NCBI RefSeq assembly: GCF_000721105.1
Contig: NZ_JOEV01000002.1
Location: forward strand, 310,001 to 374,000
Origin: Streptomyces cellulosae
GTDB lineage: Bacteria > Actinomycetota > Actinomycetes > Streptomycetales > Streptomycetaceae
Length of the DNA: 64,000 nucleotides
Reading direction: 5' to 3'
In this document: in pieces, positions 8,803 through 17,286 of the stretch
How positions within the stretch are numbered: the first letter of the stretch is position 1
Layout: the number at the start of each line of letters is the position of its first letter
Notes under the pieces: generated by a model
The model's input: the letters and a program-made list of their open reading frames with translations, nothing else
Told to the model about the DNA's origin: nothing
Database searches by the model: none
Position numbers and translations under genes: made by a program

Positions 8803-9315
8803 CTACTTCTCCTGCGTCTTCAGCTCCGGGCGGCCGGGCTGCTCGCCGCCGCGCTCCTTGATGTACGTCTCGGTCGGCACCATCACCTTGCGGCGGAAGA
8901 CGCACACGAGCGTGCCGTCCTGCTTGTAGCCCTTGGTCTCGACGTAGACGATGCCGCGGTCGTTCTTCGACTTCGACGGCCACTTGTCGAGGACGGTCGT
9001 CTGGCCGTAGAGCGTGTCGCCGTGGAAGGTCGGCGCCACGTGCTTGAGCGACTCGATCTCCAGGTTGGCGATCGCCTTGCCGGAGATGTCCGGCACGGAC
9101 ATGCCGAGCAGCAGCGAGTAGATGTAGTTCCCGACGACGACGTTCTTGCCGAAGTCCGTCGTCTTCTCCGCATAGTTGCTGTCCATGTGGAGCGGGTGGT
9201 GGTTCATGGTGAGGAGACAGAACAGGTGGTCGTCGTACTCCGTGACCGTCTTGCCCGGCCAGTGCTTGTACGTCGCCCCGACCTCGAACTCCTCGTACGT
9301 CCGTCCGAACTGCAT
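8803..9315 (-). CDS. mch: MaoC-like hot-dog dehydratase, probable mesaconyl-CoA hydratase
   Basis: A 170-residue single hot-dog domain protein. The hydratase motif is near residues 30-65: YDDHLFCLLTMNHHPLHMDS, then FGKNVVVGNYIYSLLLGMS. Asn/His and Asp residues there match the R-hydratase catalytic pair. In this operon it would add water to mesaconyl-CoA, giving beta-methylmalyl-CoA, the substrate of the lyase encoded just upstream. Characterised proteobacterial mesaconyl-CoA hydratases are, as I recall, about twice this length, so the protein may work as a dimer. Gaps to neighbours are 2 and 4 bases. Confidence 0.85.
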   Translation of the reverse strand: MQFGRTYEEFEVGATYKHWPGKTVTEYDDHLFCLLTMNHHPLHMDSNYAEKTTDFGKNVVVGNYIYSLLLGMSVPDISGKAIANLEIESLKHVAPTFHGDTLYGQTTVLDKWPSKSKNDRGIVYVETKGYKQDGTLVCVFRRKVMVPTETYIKERGGEQPGRPELKTQEK

Positions 9316-9319
9316 CGCG

Positions 9320-10285
9320 TCACGCCTCCGGGATCTCGAACTTGCCCGTGCGCTGCATGCCGGCGGCGCGCCCCTTGCCCGCGATGACCAGGGCCATCTT
9401 GCGGCTGGCCTCGTCGATCATCTCGTCGCCGAGCATCGCCGAACCCTTCTTGCCACCCGCCTCGGACGTGTAGTAGTCGTACGCGTCCAGGATCAGCTCG
9501 GCGTGGTCGTAGTCCTCCTGGGAGGGCGAGAAGATCTCGTTGGACGCCTCGACCTGGCCCGGGTGCAGCACCCACTTGCCGTCGAAACCGAGGGCGGCGG
9601 CCCGCTGGGCGACCTCGCGGTAGCCGTCGATGTTGCGGATCTGGAGGTAGGGGCCGTCGATCGCCTGGAGGTTGTTGGCGCGGGCGGCCATCAGGATCTT
9701 CATCAGGATGTAGTGGTAGGCGTCCGCCGGGTAGCCGGGCGGCTGCTCGCCCACGACCAGCGACTTCATGTTGATCGACGCCATGAAGTCGGCCGGGCCG
9801 AAGATGATCGTCTCGACGCGCTGCGACGCCTGCGCGATCTCGTTGACGTTGTTGAGGCCCTGCGCGTTCTCGATCTGTGCCTCGATGCCGATCTTGCCGA
9901 CCTCGAAGCCCATCGTCTTCTCGATCTGCGTCAGCAGCAGGTCCAGCGCGACGATCTGCTGGGCGTCCTGGACCTTGGGCAGCATGATGCAGTCGAGGTT
10001 GGGGCCGGCGCCCTCGACGACCGTGACGACATCGCGATACGTCCACTCGGTCGTCCAGTCGTTGACGCGGACGACCCTGGTCTTGCCCGTCCAGTCACCC
10101 TCGTTGAGGAACTTGACGATGGTGTGCCGCGCCTCGGGCTTGGCCAGCGGCGCGCACGCGTCCTCCAGGTCCAGGAAGACCTGGTCGGCCGGGAGGCCCT
10201 GCGCCTTCTCCAGGAAGCGCGGGTTGCTTCCCGGGACCGCGAGGCAGGAGCGCCGCGGACGCAGACGGTTGACGGGCGTTGTCAT
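9320..10285 (-). CDS. mcl: CitE-like CoA-ester lyase, probable L-malyl-CoA/beta-methylmalyl-CoA lyase
   Basis: A 321-residue HpcH/HpaI aldolase/citrate lyase beta family protein. Features are RRSCLAVPGSNPRFLEKA at the N-terminus, DQVFLDLEDACAPLAKPEAR with the Mg-binding acidic residues, the IEAQIENAQGL strand, and GKWVLHPGQVEASNEIFSPS near the end. It should cleave beta-methylmalyl-CoA into glyoxylate and propionyl-CoA. The ATG at 10285 overlaps the stop of the mutase gene in an ATGA. A much longer open frame upstream is only the mutase read in another frame. Confidence 0.9.
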   Translation of the reverse strand: MTTPVNRLRPRRSCLAVPGSNPRFLEKAQGLPADQVFLDLEDACAPLAKPEARHTIVKFLNEGDWTGKTRVVRVNDWTTEWTYRDVVTVVEGAGPNLDCIMLPKVQDAQQIVALDLLLTQIEKTMGFEVGKIGIEAQIENAQGLNNVNEIAQASQRVETIIFGPADFMASINMKSLVVGEQPPGYPADAYHYILMKILMAARANNLQAIDGPYLQIRNIDGYREVAQRAAALGFDGKWVLHPGQVEASNEIFSPSQEDYDHAELILDAYDYYTSEAGGKKGSAMLGDEMIDEASRKMALVIAGKGRAAGMQRTGKFEIPEA

Positions 10286-12309
10286 GCGGGGACCTCCAGG
10301 GGGTCGAGCTTGTTCGCTTTCCGGATCTCGTCGACGATGCGGCCGATGATTCCGGTGATGTCGAAGTCCTTCGGGGTGAAGACCGCGGCGACTCCGGCTG
10401 CCCGGAGCTTTTCGGCGTCCCCGTTCGGGATGATGCCACCTGCGATCACCGGTATATCTGTGGCACCGGCCACATGGAGCCGTTCCAGCACGTCCGGCAC
10501 CAGCTGGGCGTGCGACCCGGACAGGATCGACAGGCCCACCGCGTGCACGTCCTCGGCGAGGGCCGCGTCCACGATCTGCTCCGGGGTGAGCCGGATGCCC
10601 TGGTAGACCACCTCGAAGCCGGCGTCGCGGGCCCGCACGGCGATCTGCTCGGCGCCGTTGGAGTGACCGTCCAGGCCGGGCTTGCCGACCAGGAAGCGGA
10701 GCTTGCCGACGCCGAGGTCCTTGGCGGTCAGGTCGACCTTGCGGCGGACCTCGGACATGGCCGAGCCCTCCTCGGCGGCGATCGCGACCGGCGCGGACGA
10801 CACGCCCGTCGGCGCCCGGAACTCGCCGAACACCTCGCGCAGCGCCCCCGCCCACTCGCCGGTCGTGACGCCGGCGCGGGCGCACTCCAGGGTGGCCTCC
10901 ATGAGGTTGTCGGTGCCCTCGGCGGCCTCCTTGAGCCTCTCCAGCGCCTTGCAGGGGCGCGGGTGGTTGAAGGGCGGCTGGTAGCGGGTGTCGCGCCAGT
11001 GCTGGAGCGAGGCGATGACGCGGGCCTCGACAGCTGGATCGACTGTCTGGATGGCCGTGTCGAGATCGGCGGTGAGTGGATTGGGCTCGGTCGTCTCGAA
11101 GATGTTGACGCCCACGATCTTCTCCTGACCGGACTCGATACGAGCCCGGCGCTCGGCGTGCGAGGCGACGAGCTGCGACTTGAGATAGCCCGACTCGACG
11201 GCGGCCATCGCGCCGCCCATCTCCTGGATGCGCTCGATCTCCTTGAGCGACTCCTCGACCAGCTCGCCCACCTTGGTCTCGACGACCGTCGAGCCCTCGA
11301 AGATGTCGCCGTACTCCAGCAGGTCGCTCTCGTACGCCAGCACCTGCTGCATACGCAGCGACCACTGCTGGTCCCAGGGGCGGGGCAGGCCGAGGGCCTC
11401 GTTCCAGGCGGGAAGCTGCACGGCACGCGCGCGTGCGTCCTTGGAGAGGGTTACGGCCAGCATCTCCAGCACGATCCGCTGGACGTTGTTCTCCGGCTGG
11501 GCCTCGGTCAGGCCGAGGGAGTTGACCTGGACGCCGTAGCGGAAACGACGGTGCTTGGGGTCCTCGATGCCGTACCGCTCGCGGGTGACCTTGTCCCAGA
11601 TGCGGCCGAAGGCGCGCATCTTGCACATCTCCTCGACGAAGCGGACGCCCGCGTTCACGAAGAAGGAGATACGGCCGACGACGTCGCCCATGCGCTCCTG
11701 CGACACCTGGCCGCTGTCGCGCACCGCGTCCAGCACCGCGATCGCCGTCGACATCGCGTACGCGATCTCCTGGACCGGCGTGGCGCCCGCCTCCTGCAGG
11801 TGGTAGCTGCAGATGTTGATCGGGTTCCACTTCGGCAGGTGGGAGACCGTGTACGCGATCATGTCGGTCGTCAGCCGGAGCGAGGGCACCGGCGGGAACA
11901 CATGGGTGCCCCGGGACAGGTACTCCTTGACGATGTCGTTCTGGGTCGTGCCCTGGAGCTTGGTGATGTCCGCGCCCTGCTCCTCGGCGACGACCTGGTA
12001 GAGCGCCAGCAGCCACATGGCGGTGGCGTTGATCGTCATCGAGGTGTTCGTCTGCTCCAGGGGTATGTCCTGGAACAGCCGGCGCATGTCACCGAGGTGC
12101 GCGACCGGCACGCCGACCCGGCCCACCTCGCCGCGGGCGAGGATGTGGTCGGAGTCGTAGCCGGTCTGCGTCGGCAGGTCGAACGCGACCGACAGCCCGG
12201 TCTGGCCCTTGGCGATGTTGCGCCGGTACAACTCGTTGGACGCCTCCGCCGTGGAGTGACCGGCATACGCGCGCATGAGCCACGGCCGGTCCTTCTGACG
12301 CTCAGTCAT
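10282..12309 (-). CDS. ecm: adenosylcobalamin-dependent ethylmalonyl-CoA mutase
   Basis: A 675-residue MeaA-type mutase. The substrate barrel contains YAGHSTAEASNELYRRN and LSVAFDLPTQTGYDSDH. The B12-binding domain begins near residue 530 with the base-off signature D547-G-H549-SNG (VGKPGLDGHSNGAEQI), then GLSILSGSH and VIAGGIIP. It rearranges ethylmalonyl-CoA to methylsuccinyl-CoA. Streptomyces MeaA was first known from this locus next to ccr. The ccr stop lies 18 bases upstream. The separate small mutase partner typical of methylmalonyl-CoA mutase is absent, as expected for a single-chain enzyme. Confidence 0.94.
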   Translation of the reverse strand: MTERQKDRPWLMRAYAGHSTAEASNELYRRNIAKGQTGLSVAFDLPTQTGYDSDHILARGEVGRVGVPVAHLGDMRRLFQDIPLEQTNTSMTINATAMWLLALYQVVAEEQGADITKLQGTTQNDIVKEYLSRGTHVFPPVPSLRLTTDMIAYTVSHLPKWNPINICSYHLQEAGATPVQEIAYAMSTAIAVLDAVRDSGQVSQERMGDVVGRISFFVNAGVRFVEEMCKMRAFGRIWDKVTRERYGIEDPKHRRFRYGVQVNSLGLTEAQPENNVQRIVLEMLAVTLSKDARARAVQLPAWNEALGLPRPWDQQWSLRMQQVLAYESDLLEYGDIFEGSTVVETKVGELVEESLKEIERIQEMGGAMAAVESGYLKSQLVASHAERRARIESGQEKIVGVNIFETTEPNPLTADLDTAIQTVDPAVEARVIASLQHWRDTRYQPPFNHPRPCKALERLKEAAEGTDNLMEATLECARAGVTTGEWAGALREVFGEFRAPTGVSSAPVAIAAEEGSAMSEVRRKVDLTAKDLGVGKLRFLVGKPGLDGHSNGAEQIAVRARDAGFEVVYQGIRLTPEQIVDAALAEDVHAVGLSILSGSHAQLVPDVLERLHVAGATDIPVIAGGIIPNGDAEKLRAAGVAAVFTPKDFDITGIIGRIVDEIRKANKLDPLEVPA

Positions 12310-12327
12310 CTGTGGCCTCCGCGGTCT

Positions 12328-13671
12328 TCAGATGTTCCGGAAGCGGTTGATGGCGTCGACGTGCTTCGCGCGCTTCTCCGCGTCGCGCACGCCGAGGCCC
12401 TCCTCGGGGGCCAGGCACAGCACGCCGACCTTGCCCTGATGGAGGTTGCGGTGCACGTCGTAGGCGGCCTGTCCGGTCTCCTCCAGGGAGTACACCTTGG
12501 AGAGCGTCGGGTGGATCTTGCCCTTCGCGATGAGCCGGTTGGCCTCCCAGGCCTCGCGGTAGTTGGCGAAGTGGGAGCCGATGATCCGCTTCAGGGACAT
12601 CCACAGGTAGCGGTTGTCGTACTCGTGGTTGTAGCCGGACGTCGAGGCGCAGGTGACGATCGTGCCGCCCTTGCGGGTGACGTACACGGAGGCGCCGAAG
12701 GTCTCGCGGCCGGGGTGCTCGAAGACGATGTCCACGTCCTCGCCGCCGGTGAGTTCACGGATGCGCTTGCCGAAGCGCTTCCACTCCTTGGGGTCCTGGG
12801 TGTGCTCGTCCTTCCAGAACTTGTAGTCCTCGGCCGTGCGGTCGATGATCGCCTCGGCGCCCATGGCCCGGCAGATCTCCGCCTTCTGCTCGCTGCTGAC
12901 GACACAGATGGGGTTGGCGCCCCCGGCCAGCGCGAACTGCGTGGCGTACGAGCCGAGACCGCCGCTCGCGCCCCAGATGAGGACGTTGTCGCCCTGCTTC
13001 ATGCCGGCGCCGTTGCGGGACACCAACTGCCGGTACGCGGTGGAGTTCACCAGGCCCGGAGCGGCGGCCTCCTCCCACGAGAGGTGGTCGGGCTTCGGCA
13101 TCAGCTGGTTCGACTTGACAAGTGCGATCTCTGCCAGGCCGCCGAAGTTGGTCTCGAAGCCCCAGATGCGCTGCTCGGGGTCGAGCATCGTGTCGTTGTG
13201 GCCGTCCGACGACTCCAGCTCCACGGACAGGCAGTGCGCGACGACCTGGTCGCCGGGCTTCCAGGCGTTGACGCCGGGGCCGGTGCGCAGGACCACGCCC
13301 GCGAGGTCGGAGCCGATGATGTGGTACGGCAGGTCGTGGCGCTTGGTGAGCTCCGAGAGCTTGCCGTAGCGCTCGAGGAAACCGAACGTCGACAGCGGCT
13401 CGAAGATCGAGGTCCACACCGAGTTGTAGTTGACCGAGGAGGCCATCACGGCCACCAGGGCCTCGCCCGGGCCGAGCTCCGGCACCGGCACGTCGTCGAG
13501 GTGGATCGACTTGCGGGGGTCCTTCTCGCGGGTCTGCATGCCCGCGAACATCTCCGTCTCGTCCTTGTGCACGGTGATCGCACGGTACGACTCGGGGAGC
13601 GGAAGAGCGGCGAAGTCGGCGGACGTGGAGTCCGGCGACTGGATCGCGTCCAGGATGTCCTTAACGGTCAC
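12328..13671 (-). CDS. ccr: crotonyl-CoA carboxylase/reductase
   Basis: A 447-residue zinc-less medium-chain dehydrogenase/reductase. It starts at GTG 13671 (MTVKDILDAIQS), the known start of Streptomyces Ccr, with GGAGG about seven bases upstream. The open frame runs further 5' but that part is not conserved. Visible features are NYNSVWTSIFEP, PYHIIGSDLAGVV, the NADPH loop IWGASGGLGSYA and the substrate/CO2 region FEHPGRETFGASVYV. It reductively carboxylates crotonyl-CoA with NADPH and CO2 to ethylmalonyl-CoA, serving acetyl-CoA assimilation and polyketide extender supply. It leads the five-gene ccr-ecm-mcl-mch-mcd operon, and the promoter should lie in the 447-base gap upstream. Confidence 0.97.
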   Translation of the reverse strand: MTVKDILDAIQSPDSTSADFAALPLPESYRAITVHKDETEMFAGMQTREKDPRKSIHLDDVPVPELGPGEALVAVMASSVNYNSVWTSIFEPLSTFGFLERYGKLSELTKRHDLPYHIIGSDLAGVVLRTGPGVNAWKPGDQVVAHCLSVELESSDGHNDTMLDPEQRIWGFETNFGGLAEIALVKSNQLMPKPDHLSWEEAAAPGLVNSTAYRQLVSRNGAGMKQGDNVLIWGASGGLGSYATQFALAGGANPICVVSSEQKAEICRAMGAEAIIDRTAEDYKFWKDEHTQDPKEWKRFGKRIRELTGGEDVDIVFEHPGRETFGASVYVTRKGGTIVTCASTSGYNHEYDNRYLWMSLKRIIGSHFANYREAWEANRLIAKGKIHPTLSKVYSLEETGQAAYDVHRNLHQGKVGVLCLAPEEGLGVRDAEKRAKHVDAINRFRNI

Positions 13672-14062
13672 GGTGTTGCCTCCGGCGATGCGCACCCTGA
13701 GGGAGGGGTGCTGAGGGTTACGTCGGTTGCTGCTGAGGGTGGGAAAGTGCCGTCGGTTCGGCGGATGGTGCTGTTCGGCAGCGCTTTGTGGCGCGGGAGG
13801 TTGCCTGTGACGCAGGCGCCCGGGCGCGCAGGCCCTGAGGGACTTGCGGGGACAGCCGGCGTACGAAAGGTCTCTGCACGCCGGCCGCCCGGACCTCTTC
13901 AACGTATGACACCGCGTGCCACCCCGCAAGGCACGGAGTGCCAGAAATTGCTCTCAGGTGAAATCTTTACGTAACAAATGAGCGATGATCGATCGAACGG
14001 GGGGCGAAACGCGCCTGAAAGGTCCGCGAATGGCCCCGAAAAAGGGGCTCTGGCATGCCGAA
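13672..14062. promoter_or_regulatory. ccr upstream region with TTACGTAA palindrome
   Basis: No gene is supported in these 391 bases, although the ccr frame stays open through part of them. Two features stand out: the 8-bp palindrome TTACGTAA at 13967-13974, and GGCAC-GGA-GTGCC at 13930-13942. The AT-rich block at 13945-13980 is unusual for this chromosome and could hold the ccr promoter and an operator for the TetR protein encoded next door. That role is inferred. Confidence 0.4.
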
Positions 14063-14087
14063 ACGGCCACCCCCGGGGGGTGGCCGT
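14063..14087 (-). terminator. terminator after the TetR gene
   Basis: ACGGCCACCCCC pairs perfectly with GGGGGTGGCCGT around a single central base, 31 bases beyond the TetR stop. It should separate the regulator transcript from the ccr promoter. Confidence 0.75.
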
Positions 14088-14118
14088 CGTCACATGCGTT
14101 CACATGGATGAGGGAGTC

Positions 14119-14928
14119 TCAGCGGTTTTTGAGTGCCTCTTCGATGGTGCGCATGACCTGGTCGAGCGGGGCGTCCGTGCGGGCGACCGTCACCAGTACC
14201 TCGCCGTGTGTGGAGACCGTCGCCGCGGTCGGCTGGGGCGTCGCGGTGCGCCCGGCCCCGATGCCCGACCCGATGGTCCGGCGCACGATCGCGAAGGCGT
14301 GGTCCAGCTGGGCCTCGACGTCGCCCTGGCCGCCGGCCCGCAGCCAGCGCCGCAGGACGTGGTTGTGCGCGGTGACCACGGCGGACGCGGCGACCTCGGC
14401 CATCAGCGGGTCGTCGTTGGCGTCGTCGTCGTGCGCGTGCTCGTCGAAGTGGCCGAGCAGATAGCGGGTGAAGAGACGCTCGTAGCGGGCCACCGAGGCG
14501 ATCTCCGCCTCGCGCAGGGTGGGCACCTCGCGTGTGAGCTTGTAGCGGGCGACCGAGATCTCCGGGCGGGCCGCGTACATCCGCATGACCTCCTTGATGC
14601 CGCGGCACACCGTGTCGAGCGGGTGCTCGTGCGCGGGGGCGGCGTTCAGGACGGCCTCGGCCCGGATCAGCGTGTCGTCGTGGTCCGGGAAGATCGCCTC
14701 TTCCTTGGAGCGGAAGTGGCGGAAGAAGGTGCGGCGGGCCACCCCGGCCGCGGCGGCGATCTCGTCGACCGTGGTCGCCTCGTACCCCTTGGTCGCGAAC
14801 AGCTCCATCGCTGCGGCCGCCAGCTCGCGGCGCATCTTGAGCCGCTGGGCGGCGGCGCGACTGCCCGCGGCGCTTTCCGGCGCGTCGGGCGTGGCTGGTG
14901 GGCGTGCGGACTTGGCGGGCTGGGACAT
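14119..14928 (-). CDS. TetR-family regulator, candidate controller of the ethylmalonyl-CoA operon
   Basis: A 269-residue TetR protein. After a Pro/Ala-rich leader, the N-terminal domain has LAAAAMELFATKGYEATTVD, EIAAAAGVARRTFFRHFRSK and EEAIFPDHDD, the usual helix-turn-helix and helix 4. The C-terminal ligand domain is not recognisable by eye. Starts at 14928 (MSQPAKS) or 14946 are both possible. It lies between the 3-hydroxyacyl-CoA dehydrogenase gene and ccr, all on one strand, so control of crotonyl-CoA metabolism with an acyl-CoA ligand is a reasonable inference. Confidence 0.85.
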   Translation of the reverse strand: MSQPAKSARPPATPDAPESAAGSRAAAQRLKMRRELAAAAMELFATKGYEATTVDEIAAAAGVARRTFFRHFRSKEEAIFPDHDDTLIRAEAVLNAAPAHEHPLDTVCRGIKEVMRMYAARPEISVARYKLTREVPTLREAEIASVARYERLFTRYLLGHFDEHAHDDDANDDPLMAEVAASAVVTAHNHVLRRWLRAGGQGDVEAQLDHAFAIVRRTIGSGIGAGRTATPQPTAATVSTHGEVLVTVARTDAPLDQVMRTIEEALKNR

Positions 14929-14977
14929 GATCTGAACGTACTGCATGTGCGCAGCGTGATGCGTATGTCCAGGGCTT

Positions 14978-15000
14978 CCCCCGCCCGAGGCGGGCGGGGG
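14978..15000 (-). terminator. hairpin after the 3-hydroxyacyl-CoA dehydrogenase gene
   Basis: CCCCCGCCCG pairs perfectly with CGGGCGGGGG around AGG. It lies 89 bases past the dehydrogenase stop and 50 bases before the TetR start. G-rich runs follow on the other side. Confidence 0.6.
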
Positions 15001-15088
15001 AGGACCGGGCCCGGGGGGCGGGGGAGGGCTGCCGGGGTCGAGCAGCCCGCCCCAGTCCGCCTCCGTCGTGAACCGGTCGCCCGGCCGC

Positions 15089-16894
15089 TCAGCGGCGGGC
15101 ATATTCGCGGAAGCCGCGGCCCGTCTTGCGGCCGAGGCAGCCCGCGGCCACCAGGTGCTCCAGGAGCGGGGCCGGGGCCAGGCCCGGGTCGCGGAACTCG
15201 CGGTGCAGAACCTTCTCGATGGCCAGGGAGACATCGAGCCCGACGACGTCCAGGAGCTCGAAGGGGCCCATCGGGTAGCCGCCGCCCAGCCTCATCGCGG
15301 CGTCGATGTCGTCAAGAGACGCATAGTGTTCCTGCACCATCTTGATGGCGTTGTTGAGGTACGGGAACAACAGGGCGTTCACGATGAAGCCCGCCCGGTC
15401 CCCGCAGTCGACCGCATGCTTCTTGATCTTGACGCAGACCTCGCGCACCGTCGAGTGGACGTCGTCGGCCGTCAGCACCGTACGGACAACCTCGACCAGC
15501 TTCATCGCCGGTGCCGGGTTGAAGAAGTGCATCCCGATCACGTCCTGGGGGCGCGAGGTGGCCCGGGCGCACGCGACAACCGGCAGCGAGGAGGTCGTGG
15601 TGGCGAGCACCGCGCCCGGCCTGCACACCTTGTCCAGCGTCGCGAACAGCTGCTGCTTGATCTCCAGGTCCTCGGCGACCGCCTCCACGGCCAGGTCGAC
15701 GTCGGCGAACGCCTCGTAGGAGCCCGACGCGGTGATCCGGTCCAGGGTCTGCGCGGCGGCCTCGGCGGTCAGCCGGCCCTTGTCGACAGAACGCGAAAGC
15801 GACTTGCCGATACGGGCCTTCGCGGCCTGGGCCTTCTCCTCGCTGCGGGCGGCGAGGACGACCTCGTACCCGGCCTTGGCGAACACCTCGGCGATCCCGG
15901 ACGCCATGGTGCCGGAGCCCGCGACACCGACGGTCCGGACCGGACGGCCGGGAACGTCGAGGCCGCCCGACCGGGGCGTCAGGGTGTCCGGCACGACCGT
16001 CGCGCTGCCGGGAGCCTCGTAGGTGTAGAAGCCGCGGCCCGACTTGCGGCCCGTCAGGCCCGCCTCGCTGAGCTGCTTGAGGATCGGGGCCGGGGCGTGC
16101 AGCCGGTCGCGGGACTCGGCGTACATGGCCTCCAGGACCGTACGCGCGGTGTCGACGCCGATCAGGTCGAGCAGGGCCAGCGGCCCCATCGGCAGCCCGC
16201 AGCCGAGCCGCATCGCGGCGTCGATGTCCTCGCGGGAGGCGTACTTCGCCTCGTACATCGCGGCGGCCTGGTTGAGGTAGCCGAACAGCAGCCCGTCGGC
16301 GACGAATCCGGGCCGGTCGCCGACCGCGACGGGTTCCTTGCCGAGTTCCACGGCGAGGTCGGTGACCGCGGCGACGGCCTGCGGCGCGGTCAGCACCGAC
16401 GAGACGACCTCGACCAGCTTCATCGCCGGTGCCGGGTTGAAGAAGTGCAGGCCCAGCACGCGCTCGGGTCGAGCCGAGTCGGCGGCCAGGCGGGTGACCG
16501 AGAGGGCGTTGGTGCCGGTCGCGAGGATCGTTGCGGGGCCCACGATCCCGTCCAGTTCGCGGAAGATCTGGTGCTTGATCTCGTACGACTCGGGAGCCAC
16601 CTCGATGACCAGATCGGCGTCGGCCGCGGCCCGCAGATCGGTGGAGGTGCGGACCCGGGCCAGGGCGTCGGCGCGCTGCTGCTCGGTGAGCCGGCCGCGC
16701 TCCACCGCGCGGGCGGTCGCGGTCTCCAGTGCGGCGACGGCCTTGGCGGTCGCCGCCTCGTTGATGTCGATGCCGACGACCTCGCGGCCGGCCGTGGCCA
16801 GGACCTCGGCGATGCCGGTGCCCATGGTGCCGAGGCCGACGACGGCGACGGTTGTGAGGGGGGACGCAGGGGTGTCGGACAGGGGAGTGGCCAT
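15089..16894 (-). CDS. tandem two-module 3-hydroxyacyl-CoA (3-hydroxybutyryl-CoA) dehydrogenase
   Basis: A 601-residue protein made of two homologous dehydrogenase modules. The first begins TVAVVGLGTMGTGIAEVLA (about residue 12), the second TVGVAGSGTMASGIAEVFA (about 310). Each has HFFNPAPAMKLVEVV and a C-terminal domain ending GRKSGRGFYTY or GRKTGRGFREY. Ordinary 3-hydroxybutyryl-CoA dehydrogenases are about 285 residues, so this is a fused duplication. It should interconvert acetoacetyl-CoA and 3-hydroxybutyryl-CoA with NAD(P), feeding crotonyl-CoA to Ccr. The ATG at 16894 has GGAG nine bases upstream; the frame stays open further 5' without conserved sequence. Both nucleotide-binding loops appear intact. 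Confidence 0.92.
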   Translation of the reverse strand: MATPLSDTPASPLTTVAVVGLGTMGTGIAEVLATAGREVVGIDINEAATAKAVAALETATARAVERGRLTEQQRADALARVRTSTDLRAAADADLVIEVAPESYEIKHQIFRELDGIVGPATILATGTNALSVTRLAADSARPERVLGLHFFNPAPAMKLVEVVSSVLTAPQAVAAVTDLAVELGKEPVAVGDRPGFVADGLLFGYLNQAAAMYEAKYASREDIDAAMRLGCGLPMGPLALLDLIGVDTARTVLEAMYAESRDRLHAPAPILKQLSEAGLTGRKSGRGFYTYEAPGSATVVPDTLTPRSGGLDVPGRPVRTVGVAGSGTMASGIAEVFAKAGYEVVLAARSEEKAQAAKARIGKSLSRSVDKGRLTAEAAAQTLDRITASGSYEAFADVDLAVEAVAEDLEIKQQLFATLDKVCRPGAVLATTTSSLPVVACARATSRPQDVIGMHFFNPAPAMKLVEVVRTVLTADDVHSTVREVCVKIKKHAVDCGDRAGFIVNALLFPYLNNAIKMVQEHYASLDDIDAAMRLGGGYPMGPFELLDVVGLDVSLAIEKVLHREFRDPGLAPAPLLEHLVAAGCLGRKTGRGFREYARR

Positions 16895-17286
16895 CGCGGG
16901 ACTCCAGGAATGAGGGTGACGACTGGGAACGCGCCCGGTGCGCCGACGGAACCGGACTGGCCGGACCGCGCGCACCGGATGCGGAATGGAGTGCGGGTGT
17001 TGCCGGGCTGACTGGCGCACACGCCCGGGTGTCGTGCCGGCGGGCGTGCACACGCCCGGAACCGGCGGAACCGACCGGCCCTGTCCCGGGGCCGAGTCGT
17101 CATTCGGGTACGCGATGTACCGAACCGACTGCGCTCTCGCGGTGGCTGCGTCACCAGGCCACCACAAGCAGATCCGCGAGTGGGTGACTCGCTCGTATGA
17201 GCTTAACTCGCCAGTAACGAGCGCGCCAGCCCCCGAGTTTGTGATGTAGGTCCCGGCGATGCGGCGACCCGCCTAATCTCGGGTCC
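16895..17286. promoter_or_regulatory. divergent intergenic region with TTACTGGCGAGTTAA-like site
   Basis: These 392 bases separate the minus-strand dehydrogenase from the plus-strand HEAT protein and hold no supported gene. At 17203-17217 the sequence TTAACTCGCCAGTAA is a near-palindrome in an otherwise GC-rich stretch (reverse complement TTACTGGCGAGTTAA). Its shape suits an operator for a TetR/FadR-type fatty-acid regulator; the assignment is inference. Confidence 0.4.

Noticed and set aside
9320..12016. Long minus-strand frame appearing as an 898-residue protein
   Set aside because: Only its last ~320 residues (the CoA-ester lyase) are real; the rest is the mutase gene read out of frame.
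10279..13974. 1231-codon plus-strand open frame opposite the ccr operon
   Set aside because: Antisense shadow of the operon with Arg/Gly/Val-rich composition and no domain, common in high-GC DNA.
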